Shown in pieces: positions 45,704 to 54,235 of a stretch of DNA of 64,000 nucleotides; the first letter of the stretch is position 1; each line of letters starts with the position of its first letter. The notes under the pieces are model-generated. The model ran no database searches. It worked only from the letters and a program-made list of their open reading frames with translations, and was not told the origin of the DNA. The DNA is from Parvibaculaceae bacterium Mf 1.05b.01 (lineage in GTDB: Bacteria; Pseudomonadota; Alphaproteobacteria; Parvibaculales; Parvibaculaceae): assembly GCA_000509225.1 (NCBI GenBank), contig BAOK01000001.1, forward strand, positions 1,888,245 through 1,952,244, read 5' to 3'. A program made the position numbers and the translations under genes.

Positions 45704-46090
45704 TTTCCCCCACGTTCGCATAATTGGAATTCGCCAAAACAGCGAACACAAATGCGGCCCAGCTAGAGACCTGCATTTGCATTAAACACCCATTTCAGAC
45801 AAAAACAAAAAATTCAGGGGGAGAAGGTGTCAGATCAAAGCGCCTATACACTTCATGTGGCGTAACTAAAGCGGTGGGGGAGCCAAGCAGTTTGCGGCGG
45901 GCTGCAGTTGATCAAGTACCAGGCAGAAGTGCCAAACACATACACATTCGCAGCGAAGGAGGAACTCAGACTTCCGACACGCGGATTATGTTTCCGCTTA
46001 AGTCCCACATGTTGTTTGGCGTCGGCTTATCCCTTCCTAACCTGACTTCCATCTTCCCTTCTGTCTGAAATCCCTCTATCACTGCAGGCA
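45704..46090. other. Intergenic region upstream of the Hhe-like gene
   Basis: About 390 nt without a convincing gene. It must hold the promoter of the leftward Hhe-like gene. Short open frames on both strands lack ribosome-binding sites and family similarity. Confidence 0.5.
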
Positions 46091-46253
46091 GAGCCGTAAC
46101 GCGCGGCTCCGGGGTGTCGTAACCCCTTCTATAGTGGTTTGGTGTCAACCGAAATGACGCCAACTCCTTGACCTTTGCGGTCGGGGAGCCTGCGGCGTAT
46201 GTCCAGGCTCTCCGGAGCTAAAGGCCGTAGGAACCGCCTATAGACGGTTTACG
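46091..46253 (+). ncRNA. Run of five hairpins, candidate structured RNA or leader
   Basis: Five stems follow each other in 163 nt. H1 is 46091-46096/46104-46109. H2 is 46111-46115/46122-46126 (GGGGT/ACCCC). H3 is 46136-46139/46147-46150. H4 is a 10-bp stem 46183-46192/46204-46213 with one G.U. H5 is 46226-46229 plus 46232-46236 pairing with 46245-46249 plus 46250-46253 around a GG bulge. No T-run follows them, so they are not ordinary terminators. They precede the membrane-protein gene at 46333 by 80 nt and could be its leader, a small RNA or a folded recombination site. I match no known RNA family. Confidence 0.4.
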
Positions 46254-46332
46254 AACTCCCCGATCACCAGGATCAAGATGCCAGCTTGCGGTGGGCGCGC
46301 CGCAGGTCAGGGCTACAAGGGAGTGACATTGA

Positions 46333-46716
46333 ATGCACAATTCCAAACCCATCAATATCGTCATCGTCGCCATCTGCCTCTTCGTATTTGGACTGTTATC
46401 TATCCCGATTGGCGTTATCGCTCTTGCTTTCGTCCCCCTCGCATCTGAAGCAAGCAAGGAGCTAGCCAATGCCTATCTGATACTCATCTTCGGCATCGCT
46501 GATTTGGTCGCCGCCTATGGTCTATGGACACGGCAGCAATGGGCAAGAAGCTTCACTCTATTGGTTCTCGCGCTTTCAATCCTTCTGACACCACTATTTG
46601 TTGAAGATGACACAAGCAAATTGGAGATTGATGCACTGATTGTTGGATGCGTCCTAAACGCTGCCATGATGCTTCTGATATGGAACAAGAAGGTCGGTGA
46701 CTGGCTGCGGACTTGA
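46333..46716 (+). CDS. Small four-helix membrane protein of unknown function
   Basis: This 127-residue protein has four hydrophobic segments (residues about 8-35, 45-65, 70-92, 98-118) with short polar loops and a basic C-terminus (NKKVGDWLRT). No family is recognised. It follows the hairpin run and is the last gene before the tRNA. Small membrane proteins are common effectors in defence islands, but that role here is speculation. Confidence 0.65.
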   Translation: MHNSKPINIVIVAICLFVFGLLSIPIGVIALAFVPLASEASKELANAYLILIFGIADLVAAYGLWTRQQWARSFTLLVLALSILLTPLFVEDDTSKLEIDALIVGCVLNAAMMLLIWNKKVGDWLRT

Positions 46717-46839
46717 AGAGGGTGGAGCCAACTCATATCGCTACTTGAGACGACCGGACCGCATTCGTGTTACACTGACACGCAAAGCCAATTGTGCTGT
46801 CCTAACGCCGACATACACCAACAATAATGCAGGTCCAAG

Positions 46840-46860
46840 TGGTAGCTATATGGTAGCTAT
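46840..46860. repeat. Two 10-bp direct repeats with 11-bp period near the tRNA 3' end
   Basis: TGGTAGCTAT occurs at 46840-46849 and 46851-46860, one helical turn apart, 46 nt from the tRNA 3' end. Short direct repeats at this spacing next to a tRNA can be arm-type binding sites of a tyrosine recombinase. No integrase gene is present in the window. Confidence 0.5.
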
Positions 46861-46906
46861 CTAGAACTGCACTCCGCCGCCAAAAGTCATAAACTGTTGA
46901 AATGAT

Positions 46907-46983
46907 TGGTACAGCTGGGAGGAATTGAACCACCGACCTCTTGATCCACAATCAAGCGCTCTAACCGACTGAGCTACAGCTGC
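46907..46983 (-). tRNA. tRNA-His (GTG), A73 type without G-1
   Basis: The leftward gene folds as a standard cloverleaf with D-arm GCTC/GAGC, anticodon stem CTTGA/TCAAG and loop TTGTGGA (anticodon GTG), and an encoded CCA (46909-46907). Unlike most bacterial tRNA-His, the base before position 1 is U, not G (46984 is A on the plus strand). Base pair 1-72 is G.U and the discriminator is A73 (46910). These are the features of the divergent histidine tRNA found in a large alphaproteobacterial group, recognised by its own HisRS. Its 3' end faces the defence region, the usual side for island insertion. Confidence 0.95.
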
Positions 46984-47116
46984 ACATTCGTCATGCGGGC
47001 TTGCGCCCCAAGCACTCCGAGAGCCGGAACTTAATTCCCTTCCGGCGCCCATGCAAGGGCTCAGAGCGCCTTATTTTCCGCCTATTTTTGGGCAGATTTC
47101 GGCGCTTCTACGCATC

Positions 47117-48532
47117 TTACTCGCCGCCATTCGGCATCATGGAGGCGACAAAGTCGGGCCATACCGCGCCCGCAAAGACCAGAAGCACCGCTATTGGGCA
47201 GACCACGCGGACTGCAAAGAGCCACGCCCGGAACCAGAGCGCGTTCGGGTCATTGGCATTGAGGGCATCCAGAACGGTTTCCCGGCTCAATACCCAGCCC
47301 GCAAAGATTGCCATCATGATGCCCACGCCGGGCTGCACCCAGCTGGTGACGATGAAGTCAAACACGTCAAAGACCGTCTGATTGACCAAGACCCCCAGCG
47401 GTGCCAGTGGATAAAAATCCGACCAATCGCTAAAGGAGAGCACGCTTGCAATGCCAAGCGTCCAGGCAGCCCCGCCAACGAGGATCGCGGTCGCTTTTCT
47501 GGACCAGGTAAGCGCCTCTTCCATATAGGCCACAGCTGGCTCAAGCAGCGAGATGGCTGAGGTGACGGCGGCGACCGACAAGAGCACGAAGAAGGCTGTG
47601 CCCACCAAAAGACCCGCATCCATCTGCCCAAAGGCAATCGGGACTGTCACAAAAATCAGCCCCGGCCCGGCAGAAGGCTCCAACGCAAAAGAGAAGACCA
47701 GTGGGAAGACGGCGAGACCCGCAAGGATTGCAACGCCCGTATCCGCGATCACGATGATAATCGCCGAATTCTGGATGGAAACATCTTCATCCAGATAGGC
47801 GCCGTAGGTCATCATGGCGCCGAGCGCGACTGACACAGAGAAGAACCCCTGACCAATTGCCATCAGGAAGGTGTTGGAGGTTACTTTTGAGAAGTCAAAA
47901 GTGAAGAGAAAATCCACCGCGCGTTCAAAGCCAGGTGTCGAGGCGGCATAGAAGACCATCCCCACCAGCAAAACGAAGAGCAGCGGCATGAGGAAAACAA
48001 CTGCGCGCTCAATCCCTTTGTGCAGACCCCAAATGACAATGCCAATATTGATGCCCATAAAGAGGGTATGCCAGCCGATAAGCGCCATCGGGTCACCGAT
48101 AAAGGCACCAAAAATCTCCCCAGAGCTTTCCCCGTTGAGATTGCCAAATGTCCCGGACGCGGCGAGCGTCACATATTTGAGAGCCCAACCGCCAATGACG
48201 CTGTAGTAGGACAGAACGACGAAAGCGCCCAGCGTGCCACCCCAGGCCATCAATACCCAGAAGACTGACTTCTTGTGCTTGCGGGTAATCTGCATCAGCG
48301 AGCCAATGGGGCTCTGACCGCCCATGCGGCCAAGCATCACCTCTGCAATCACAATCGGCAGCGCAATACAGGTCGTTGTAATCAGATAGATGAGAATAAA
48401 CGCGCCGCCGCCATTCTCGCCCGTGACAAAGGGGAACCGCCAGATATTGCCGAGCCCGACAGCAGATCCAATTGCCGCCATGAGAAATGCAAATCGCGAC
48501 GACCAATGCTCGCGCGCTACGCTAACCGCCAT
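47117..48532 (-). CDS. Sodium-dependent transporter, NSS/SNF family
   Basis: This 471-residue inner-membrane symporter uses the Na+ gradient to import an amino acid or related compound. The first helix has the sodium- and substrate-binding motif AIGSAVGLGNIWRFPF, followed by ENGGGAF. There are about 11 membrane segments. It reads away from the tRNA region and belongs to the chromosomal backbone. The substrate is not evident. Confidence 0.9.
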   Translation of the reverse strand: MAVSVAREHWSSRFAFLMAAIGSAVGLGNIWRFPFVTGENGGGAFILIYLITTTCIALPIVIAEVMLGRMGGQSPIGSLMQITRKHKKSVFWVLMAWGGTLGAFVVLSYYSVIGGWALKYVTLAASGTFGNLNGESSGEIFGAFIGDPMALIGWHTLFMGINIGIVIWGLHKGIERAVVFLMPLLFVLLVGMVFYAASTPGFERAVDFLFTFDFSKVTSNTFLMAIGQGFFSVSVALGAMMTYGAYLDEDVSIQNSAIIIVIADTGVAILAGLAVFPLVFSFALEPSAGPGLIFVTVPIAFGQMDAGLLVGTAFFVLLSVAAVTSAISLLEPAVAYMEEALTWSRKATAILVGGAAWTLGIASVLSFSDWSDFYPLAPLGVLVNQTVFDVFDFIVTSWVQPGVGIMMAIFAGWVLSRETVLDALNANDPNALWFRAWLFAVRVVCPIAVLLVFAGAVWPDFVASMMPNGGE

Positions 48533-48674
48533 AATGTCCCCTCGTTGGCCTTCTCGCCGAGAATGGCGGCCCCCGCCGGCATCTCAACCTCTGTTGCCGC
48601 CACACTAACCCGGATTTTCAGCCCTGTCAGGCCGCACAATGATCACCTATAGTCCGGACCGCAGGAGGAAGGCC

Positions 48675-49595
48675 ATGAGTGAAACACCCATCACGACACG
48701 TATGATTGAGGCGAACGGCCTTAGGTTTGAGACAGATGTCTGTGGTTCCGGAGACAAATTCGCGCTTCTGCTCCATGGATTTCCCGAGAGCAAGCATTCC
48801 TGGCGCTTTCAGATGCCCTTGCTCGCCGAGCTCGGTTATACGGTCTGGGCGCCCAATCTGCGTGGCTATGGCCAGAGCTCCAGACCCCCAAAAGTCGCTG
48901 ACTACAATATCACCCATTTGATTGCAGACGTTGCGGGTTTAATCGATGCAGCGCGTGCCCAAGGCATTGCCGGACCGACAACACTCATGACCCACGACTG
49001 GGGCGGCGCTATCGGCTGGAGCTTTGTGCTGACCGAGGCCCGTCCGCTGGAGCGGTTTGTGGTGATGAACCTGCCTCACCCCACACAGTTCATGAAAAAC
49101 GTCTCCGGCTGGGCCCAGTTGAAGAAGTCCTGGTACATCTTCTTTTTCCAGATCCCCTGGTTGCCTGAGAAGCTGATGACCCTGCGCGGGGCCCAAGCCA
49201 TCGGGGACGCGTTCTCCAACATGGCAATTGACCAGACAAATTTCGGGCCAGAAATCCTTGATCACTACAAACAGAACGCCCTCATTCCTGGCGCGATGAA
49301 GGCCATGATCAATTACTATCGGGCATCGTTCCGCAGCAATCCATTGAAAGAGGTCTGGGAAAACCCTCCTCCCGTCAAAACACCCACATTGATGATCTGG
49401 GGTGAGGAAGATGTCGCCCTGGGAAAAGAACTAACCTATGGCACGGAAGACCTGGTGGAGGATTTCACCCTTCGATATCTCCCCAATGTGTCACACTGGG
49501 TCCAACAGGAGGCGCCCCAAACGGTGAATGCTATGCTGGACGCATGGTTAACCGGCAGGCCGGTGCCCGAAGCATCAGAGGTAAGCAGAACATGA
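48675..49595 (+). CDS. Alpha/beta hydrolase, haloalkane dehalogenase/epoxide hydrolase-like
   Basis: This 306-residue cytoplasmic enzyme has HGFPESKHSW, the nucleophile Asp in MTHDWGGAIGW and a catalytic His in NVSHWVQQE. These place it with haloalkane dehalogenases and epoxide hydrolases. The ATG at 48675 has AGGAGGAA upstream. It shares strand and 4-nt overlap with the small gene at 49592. It is unrelated at the motif-detail level to the membrane-anchored hydrolase at 17805. The substrate is unknown. Confidence 0.85.
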   Translation: MSETPITTRMIEANGLRFETDVCGSGDKFALLLHGFPESKHSWRFQMPLLAELGYTVWAPNLRGYGQSSRPPKVADYNITHLIADVAGLIDAARAQGIAGPTTLMTHDWGGAIGWSFVLTEARPLERFVVMNLPHPTQFMKNVSGWAQLKKSWYIFFFQIPWLPEKLMTLRGAQAIGDAFSNMAIDQTNFGPEILDHYKQNALIPGAMKAMINYYRASFRSNPLKEVWENPPPVKTPTLMIWGEEDVALGKELTYGTEDLVEDFTLRYLPNVSHWVQQEAPQTVNAMLDAWLTGRPVPEASEVSRT

Positions 49596-49807
49596 GCGGG
49601 TCTGGCATTAACAAAGAAACAGACGAGAGCGGCGAAATTCAGATCGGACCGACTTCTGAGGGCATGGTGCGCCTGTTCTTTCGAACGTCCCAGTTTGAGC
49701 TGCCGATGGACTTTATGCCAGACGAGGCCGAGGAGATTGCCGCTGAAATCGTCGAGGCAGCTAACATCGCGCGGCAATCAACGCCGAAGAAAAAGAAGAA
49801 GAAATAG
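49592..49807 (+). CDS. Small DUF6324-like protein with polylysine tail
   Basis: This 71-residue soluble protein resembles a conserved alphaproteobacterial family (IQIGPTSEGMVRLFF, then FELPMDFMPDEAEEIAAEI). It ends in a run of lysines, PKKKKKK. The ATG overlaps the stop of the hydrolase gene (ATGA), so the two are co-translated. Function unknown; the lysine tail suggests nucleic acid or membrane contact. Confidence 0.72.
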   Translation: MSGSGINKETDESGEIQIGPTSEGMVRLFFRTSQFELPMDFMPDEAEEIAAEIVEAANIARQSTPKKKKKK

Positions 49808-49999
49808 AGACGCTTTTTGATCTGATTGGCCGGAATTCCCTTAACCACATGCGCTGGACCTCATCCCATTTTAAACGCTAGGCTAGGCGTGCAAAGAGTG
49901 TCGGATCGCGGCGGTCCAGCTCTTGAGATAATTGACCCTGCCATAGGCCATGGCAGGCATGGCGACATTGCATGATGTTCGCCGACCCAGGAGATATGT
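49808..49999. other. Short gap before the sensor kinase
   Basis: About 190 nt. The T-rich stretch after the polylysine gene (near 49815) has no good stem, and I see no clear CtrA or other operator. The sensor-kinase promoter should lie here. Confidence 0.4.
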
Positions 50000-52213
50000 G
50001 TGAGCGCCGCGTCCAGTTTGAGTATTGAAGATCTTGTGGGCTCTCCTGACCCCGCCTGGCTTTGGGATGTCTCACGTCGCCGCATCGCCTGGGGCAATCC
50101 GGCTGCCGTCTCCTTCTGGGGCGAAGACAGCCTGCTGGACCTGATTGAGCTGGACTTTGATCCTGACGACCCAGCCACGTTAAAACTCGACCGGCTGGCC
50201 ACTGGCTTTGATGAGGACGCGCCCCTTACAGCCAAGCTCGAATTGCATCTCGCCACCGAAAGCCGGTGGACTGTTTGCACCTGCTATCCCTCCACTCTGG
50301 ATGATGGCCGCCCAGGACTTCTCCTTAGCGTCCCGTCTGATACGTCGAAACAGCTAACGGCGTTTTCCCGGTTTGGTGAGATGGTTCAGGAAGCGCCGCT
50401 GCCCATGGTTCTCTTCGGCACGGACGGGCTGCTTCTGCATCAGAATATTGAAGCTGACCGTATTTTCGGGACCCGTTTGCGAAGAGGAGGCCTTGCGGCA
50501 TTGCTTCCCTCCGACGATGACGCTTTGCCGCTCATCGCGCGCGCTGTGCGCAATGGGACCGTGAGCAAGTCTCTGCGCCTAAAGACCCGTCACGGAGATC
50601 GCCCCCACCGCATCACTCTGCGGAGGGTTCACGACCCTGAAACAGACTCTCAAGCGCTTCTTGGTCTCTTTCGCGACATCGGCGATCGGCGTGTGCTCGA
50701 AAAAGCAGCCGACATTGAGCGCACGAAGATGCAGGCCATGCTGGATCTTGTCAGCGATTTCCAATGGCGGCTTGATAAAGACCTGACCTTCACGCGCATA
50801 AGCCCCGGCGTGCAATCTGCAACTGGCGTGCGGGCAGACGCGATGATCGGGAAAAAGTGGGTCGACATTGTCCAAAGTCAGGGGCTCGGACCGAGTGCCG
50901 GTTTAACAGAGGCATTGTCATCAAATTCACCGTGGCGCGATGAAGAGTTGTTTTGGCCTGATACCGACAGCAATGTGGTGCACCTATTGCTCAGTGCCCT
51001 TCCCTTGCACGACAGCCAGGGAGATTTCGCCGGATGGAATGGCGTGGCGCGGGTCGTCACATCCAATGACCTTGTTGAACCGCGTTCGGCTGAGACGGCT
51101 GCGCCGCTGGCTCAGACGTCCGATCCAGATACACTGCTCAGCTCCGTCACCGACGGTGTTTTGATGCTGGATGACGCCGGTCAGGTTATCCGCGCTAACG
51201 CGGAAGCAGAACAGATCCTTGGCAATCCACAAGGCGAACTTCTGGAACTTGCGTTTCGTCCGCCGGACCAGCCTCGCGTGCGCGACTATATCGCGAGCCT
51301 CAAAGAGACGGGTTTCGCGACTGCCTATGACAATGGCCTGGAGGTCATCACACGCGGCGAGCCTGGTCGGTGTTTGCTGCTGGTTGTCCAGCCCCTTGGC
51401 AGCGACTATGCCGGTGCTGCCTATACGGCCGCCCTCAGAGACATTACGCCCGCCAAACAGGTGGAAGCAGAGCTACGCGATGCGCTCTCCAAGGCAACCT
51501 CTGCCAACACACAAAAGTCTGATTTCCTTGCTTCAGTTGCCCACGAACTGCGCACGCCGCTCAATGCGATCATCGGTTTTTCCGAGATCATGCGGGACGA
51601 GCATTACGGGTCTTTGGGACATGAGAAATATCTCACCTACGCGGGTGACATTCACGACAGCGGAGAGCTGCTGCTCAGTCTCATCAACGATCTGCTTGAT
51701 CTCTCCAAAGTCGAAGCAGGAAAATTTGAGCCAGAGTTTGAACAGGTAGACATTGCGAGCATTGTGGATCAGTGCGTCAATATGGTGAAGCCGAGCGCCG
51801 CGGATGAGCGCATTTCCATTCGCGCGCAGATTGATGAGCATCTGCCGGGTCTCGTCGCCGATAAGCGCAGCCTCACACAGATTTTGCTCAACCTGCTCTC
51901 CAACGCGGTCAAGTTCACGCGCCCCGGTGGCCAAGTGGGTGTGGTGTCGTCCCTGTCGAAGGATGGCGATCTTGTTATCACGGTCCAAGATACCGGCATT
52001 GGCATGTCGGACGAAGATCTGTCGCGCGCTTTCGCGCCCTTCGGCCAGGCCCGCAGCGCTGTCATTCACGGCAAAAAAGGGACTGGACTGGGTCTTCCGC
52101 TCGCCAAAGCACTGACGGAGGCGAACAGAGGGGCGCTGTCCATCGTTTCCTCGCCAGGCGATGGGACCATCGTTGAGCTCACTTTTCCCTCAACTCAGGT
52201 GCTGCAGGATTAA
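50000..52213 (+). CDS. PAS-domain sensor histidine kinase, PleC/DivJ-like
   Basis: This 737-residue kinase has several PAS-like sensor regions (about residues 10-120, 125-230, 240-355, 370-490). A HisKA domain follows, with the phospho-acceptor His515 in SVAHELRTPLNAIIGFSE, and a HATPase domain with ILLNLLSNAVKFT, VQDTGIGM and GTGLGLPLAKAL. The HELRTPLNAIIGFSE signature is shared with alphaproteobacterial cell-cycle kinases. It lacks membrane segments, so it senses a cytoplasmic signal. No response regulator adjoins it. The start is a GTG with AGGAGA upstream. Confidence 0.88.
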   Translation: MSAASSLSIEDLVGSPDPAWLWDVSRRRIAWGNPAAVSFWGEDSLLDLIELDFDPDDPATLKLDRLATGFDEDAPLTAKLELHLATESRWTVCTCYPSTLDDGRPGLLLSVPSDTSKQLTAFSRFGEMVQEAPLPMVLFGTDGLLLHQNIEADRIFGTRLRRGGLAALLPSDDDALPLIARAVRNGTVSKSLRLKTRHGDRPHRITLRRVHDPETDSQALLGLFRDIGDRRVLEKAADIERTKMQAMLDLVSDFQWRLDKDLTFTRISPGVQSATGVRADAMIGKKWVDIVQSQGLGPSAGLTEALSSNSPWRDEELFWPDTDSNVVHLLLSALPLHDSQGDFAGWNGVARVVTSNDLVEPRSAETAAPLAQTSDPDTLLSSVTDGVLMLDDAGQVIRANAEAEQILGNPQGELLELAFRPPDQPRVRDYIASLKETGFATAYDNGLEVITRGEPGRCLLLVVQPLGSDYAGAAYTAALRDITPAKQVEAELRDALSKATSANTQKSDFLASVAHELRTPLNAIIGFSEIMRDEHYGSLGHEKYLTYAGDIHDSGELLLSLINDLLDLSKVEAGKFEPEFEQVDIASIVDQCVNMVKPSAADERISIRAQIDEHLPGLVADKRSLTQILLNLLSNAVKFTRPGGQVGVVSSLSKDGDLVITVQDTGIGMSDEDLSRAFAPFGQARSAVIHGKKGTGLGLPLAKALTEANRGALSIVSSPGDGTIVELTFPSTQVLQD

Positions 52214-54183
52214 GTCTGCAGATCGTCCAAATCTCTGTACAGCTCCAGAGCTTCAGGGTTGGCCAGTGCTTCGCGGTTTTTTACCTCACGGCCTTCGATG
52301 ATGTCGCGCACCGCAAGCTCCGTGATCTTGCCTGATTTTGTCCGGGGAATATCGGTGACTGCGATGACCTTCGCGGGCACATGACGCGGGCTTGCACCCT
52401 TGCGAATGTTCGACCTGACGGCTGCGATTAAATCATCTGTTAGTGCCGCACCATCGGCGAGAACGACAAACAGCACGACGCGCACATCATCCTGCCAGCT
52501 TTGGCCCACTGCAATCGCCTCGCGAATTTCAGGCAGTGTCTCAACGACGGCGTAGATTTCAGCGGTCCCGATCCGCACACCGCCGGGGTTGAGTGTCGCG
52601 TCAGATCGACCATGGATAATGATCCCGCCATGCTCGGTCACTTCAGCAAAGTCGCCATGATGCCAAACGCCTGGAAAGCGGTCAAAATAGGCGGCGGCAT
52701 ATTTGGCGCCTTCCGGGTCGTTCCAGAATCCAATGGGCATGCTGGGGAAAGGCTTCGTGCAGACCAGTTCACCCTTTCCGCTTGTCAGCGGCTCACCGCC
52801 TTCATCCCAGATTTCGACAGCCATGCCCAATCCTTTGGACTGAATTTCGCCTTTCCAGACCGGCAGGACTGGATTGCCTAGCACAAAGCAGGAGACGATG
52901 TCGGTGCCGCCAGAGATGGATGAAAGCTGTACGTCTCTTTTGATCGAGCGATAGACATATTCAAAACCCTCATCCACCAACGGAGACCCTGTCGACAGGA
53001 TCAAGCGCAGGTCTTTCAGATTGTGGGTGTCAGCGGGCTTCAGGCTCTCTTTGTTGAGGGCATCAATAAACTTTGCGGACGTTCCAAACACATTGACGCC
53101 TACCTCATCTGCATAGTCGAACAGCACATTGCCGTCCGGATAGAAAGGAGATCCGTCGTAAAGCGCAAGGGTAGCGCCAATACCCAACCCCGCTACAAGC
53201 CAATTCCACATCATCCAACCGCAGGTTGTGAAGTAGAAAAGCGTGTCAGCCTCTTTCAGATCGCAATGGAGTACATGTTCCTTCAGCTGCTGCAGAAGCG
53301 TGCCGCCCGCGGAATGCACAATGCATTTGGGCGCGCCGGTGGTGCCGCTAGAAAACATGATGTAAAGCGGATGATCGAAAGGCAGCTGCTCAAAATGGAT
53401 GGCTTTTGGTTCGAATTGCGCGCACGCCTCTTCCCAAGGGATTGTCTTTTCAACACCGGTAACAGGGGTGTCAACGAAAGGCACAATCACCACATGTTCC
53501 AGGGTAGTTAGCTGTGCTGAGATTTCCCGCAGATTGTCCTCAAGCGGCAGTGTCTTGCCGTTGTAGCGATAACCATCACAGGCGATCAGCACTTTGGGCT
53601 CAACCTGCCCAAATCTGTCCAAGACGCCCTTCGCGCCAAAGTCAGGAGAACAGGAGGACCAGACTGCGCCGATACTAGCAGTGGCGAGCATCGCAATAAT
53701 CGTCTCCGGCATGTTGGGCATATAGCCCGCCACCCGGTCACCGGGTTCCACCCCCCAGGCACGTAGTGCCTGTGCAAATTGCGACACCGTTGTTTTGAGC
53801 TCTGACCAGCTCACCGTGCGTTTGTGGCTCCCCTCATTGTTGAAATGAAGTGCTGGAGACCCATCGTGCTTTCGCAGCAGGTTTTCTGCAAAATTAAGCC
53901 GTGCGTCGGGAAAAAACTCAGCACTGGGCATTGCTGCCTCACCCAGAACCCGGTCGCCCTTTTCAGAAGCGATCACTCCACAGAAATCCCAGATAGCGTC
54001 CCAAAAGGTCGCCGTCTCCGTCACTGACCAGGTGTGGAGTGCCTGATAGTCCGGCAGCGCTCGACCGACGCGCTTCTCAGCTTCCAAGCGAAATCGGTTT
54101 ATAGCTGCTGCCGCGACACGGTCCGGGCTCGGTGACCATAGCGGGTCGGCGAATTTGGGGGATGCGTTGTGCTGACTGTTCAT
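52210..54183 (-). CDS. aacS: Acetoacetate-CoA ligase
   Basis: This 657-residue cytoplasmic enzyme activates acetoacetate to acetoacetyl-CoA with ATP. It has the adenylate-forming family P-loop (MFSSGTTGAPKCIVHS), the motif GGTDIVSCF, and the C-terminal catalytic lysine region (PRTKSGKITELAVRD). Length and the N-terminal segment (AINRFRLEAEKRVG) fit AacS rather than acetyl-CoA synthetase. Its stop overlaps the convergent kinase gene by 4 nt. Confidence 0.9.
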   Translation of the reverse strand: MNSQHNASPKFADPLWSPSPDRVAAAAINRFRLEAEKRVGRALPDYQALHTWSVTETATFWDAIWDFCGVIASEKGDRVLGEAAMPSAEFFPDARLNFAENLLRKHDGSPALHFNNEGSHKRTVSWSELKTTVSQFAQALRAWGVEPGDRVAGYMPNMPETIIAMLATASIGAVWSSCSPDFGAKGVLDRFGQVEPKVLIACDGYRYNGKTLPLEDNLREISAQLTTLEHVVIVPFVDTPVTGVEKTIPWEEACAQFEPKAIHFEQLPFDHPLYIMFSSGTTGAPKCIVHSAGGTLLQQLKEHVLHCDLKEADTLFYFTTCGWMMWNWLVAGLGIGATLALYDGSPFYPDGNVLFDYADEVGVNVFGTSAKFIDALNKESLKPADTHNLKDLRLILSTGSPLVDEGFEYVYRSIKRDVQLSSISGGTDIVSCFVLGNPVLPVWKGEIQSKGLGMAVEIWDEGGEPLTSGKGELVCTKPFPSMPIGFWNDPEGAKYAAAYFDRFPGVWHHGDFAEVTEHGGIIIHGRSDATLNPGGVRIGTAEIYAVVETLPEIREAIAVGQSWQDDVRVVLFVVLADGAALTDDLIAAVRSNIRKGASPRHVPAKVIAVTDIPRTKSGKITELAVRDIIEGREVKNREALANPEALELYRDLDDLQT

Positions 54184-54235
54184 ACCCAGCTTTTAAGCCG
54201 CACCCCCCAAACCTTCAAGTATTAGACGCCACGCC

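Noticed and set aside
46717-46906. Integrase remnant between the membrane protein and the tRNA.
   Set aside because: No frame on either strand gives tyrosine-recombinase sequence; only the direct repeats remain notable.
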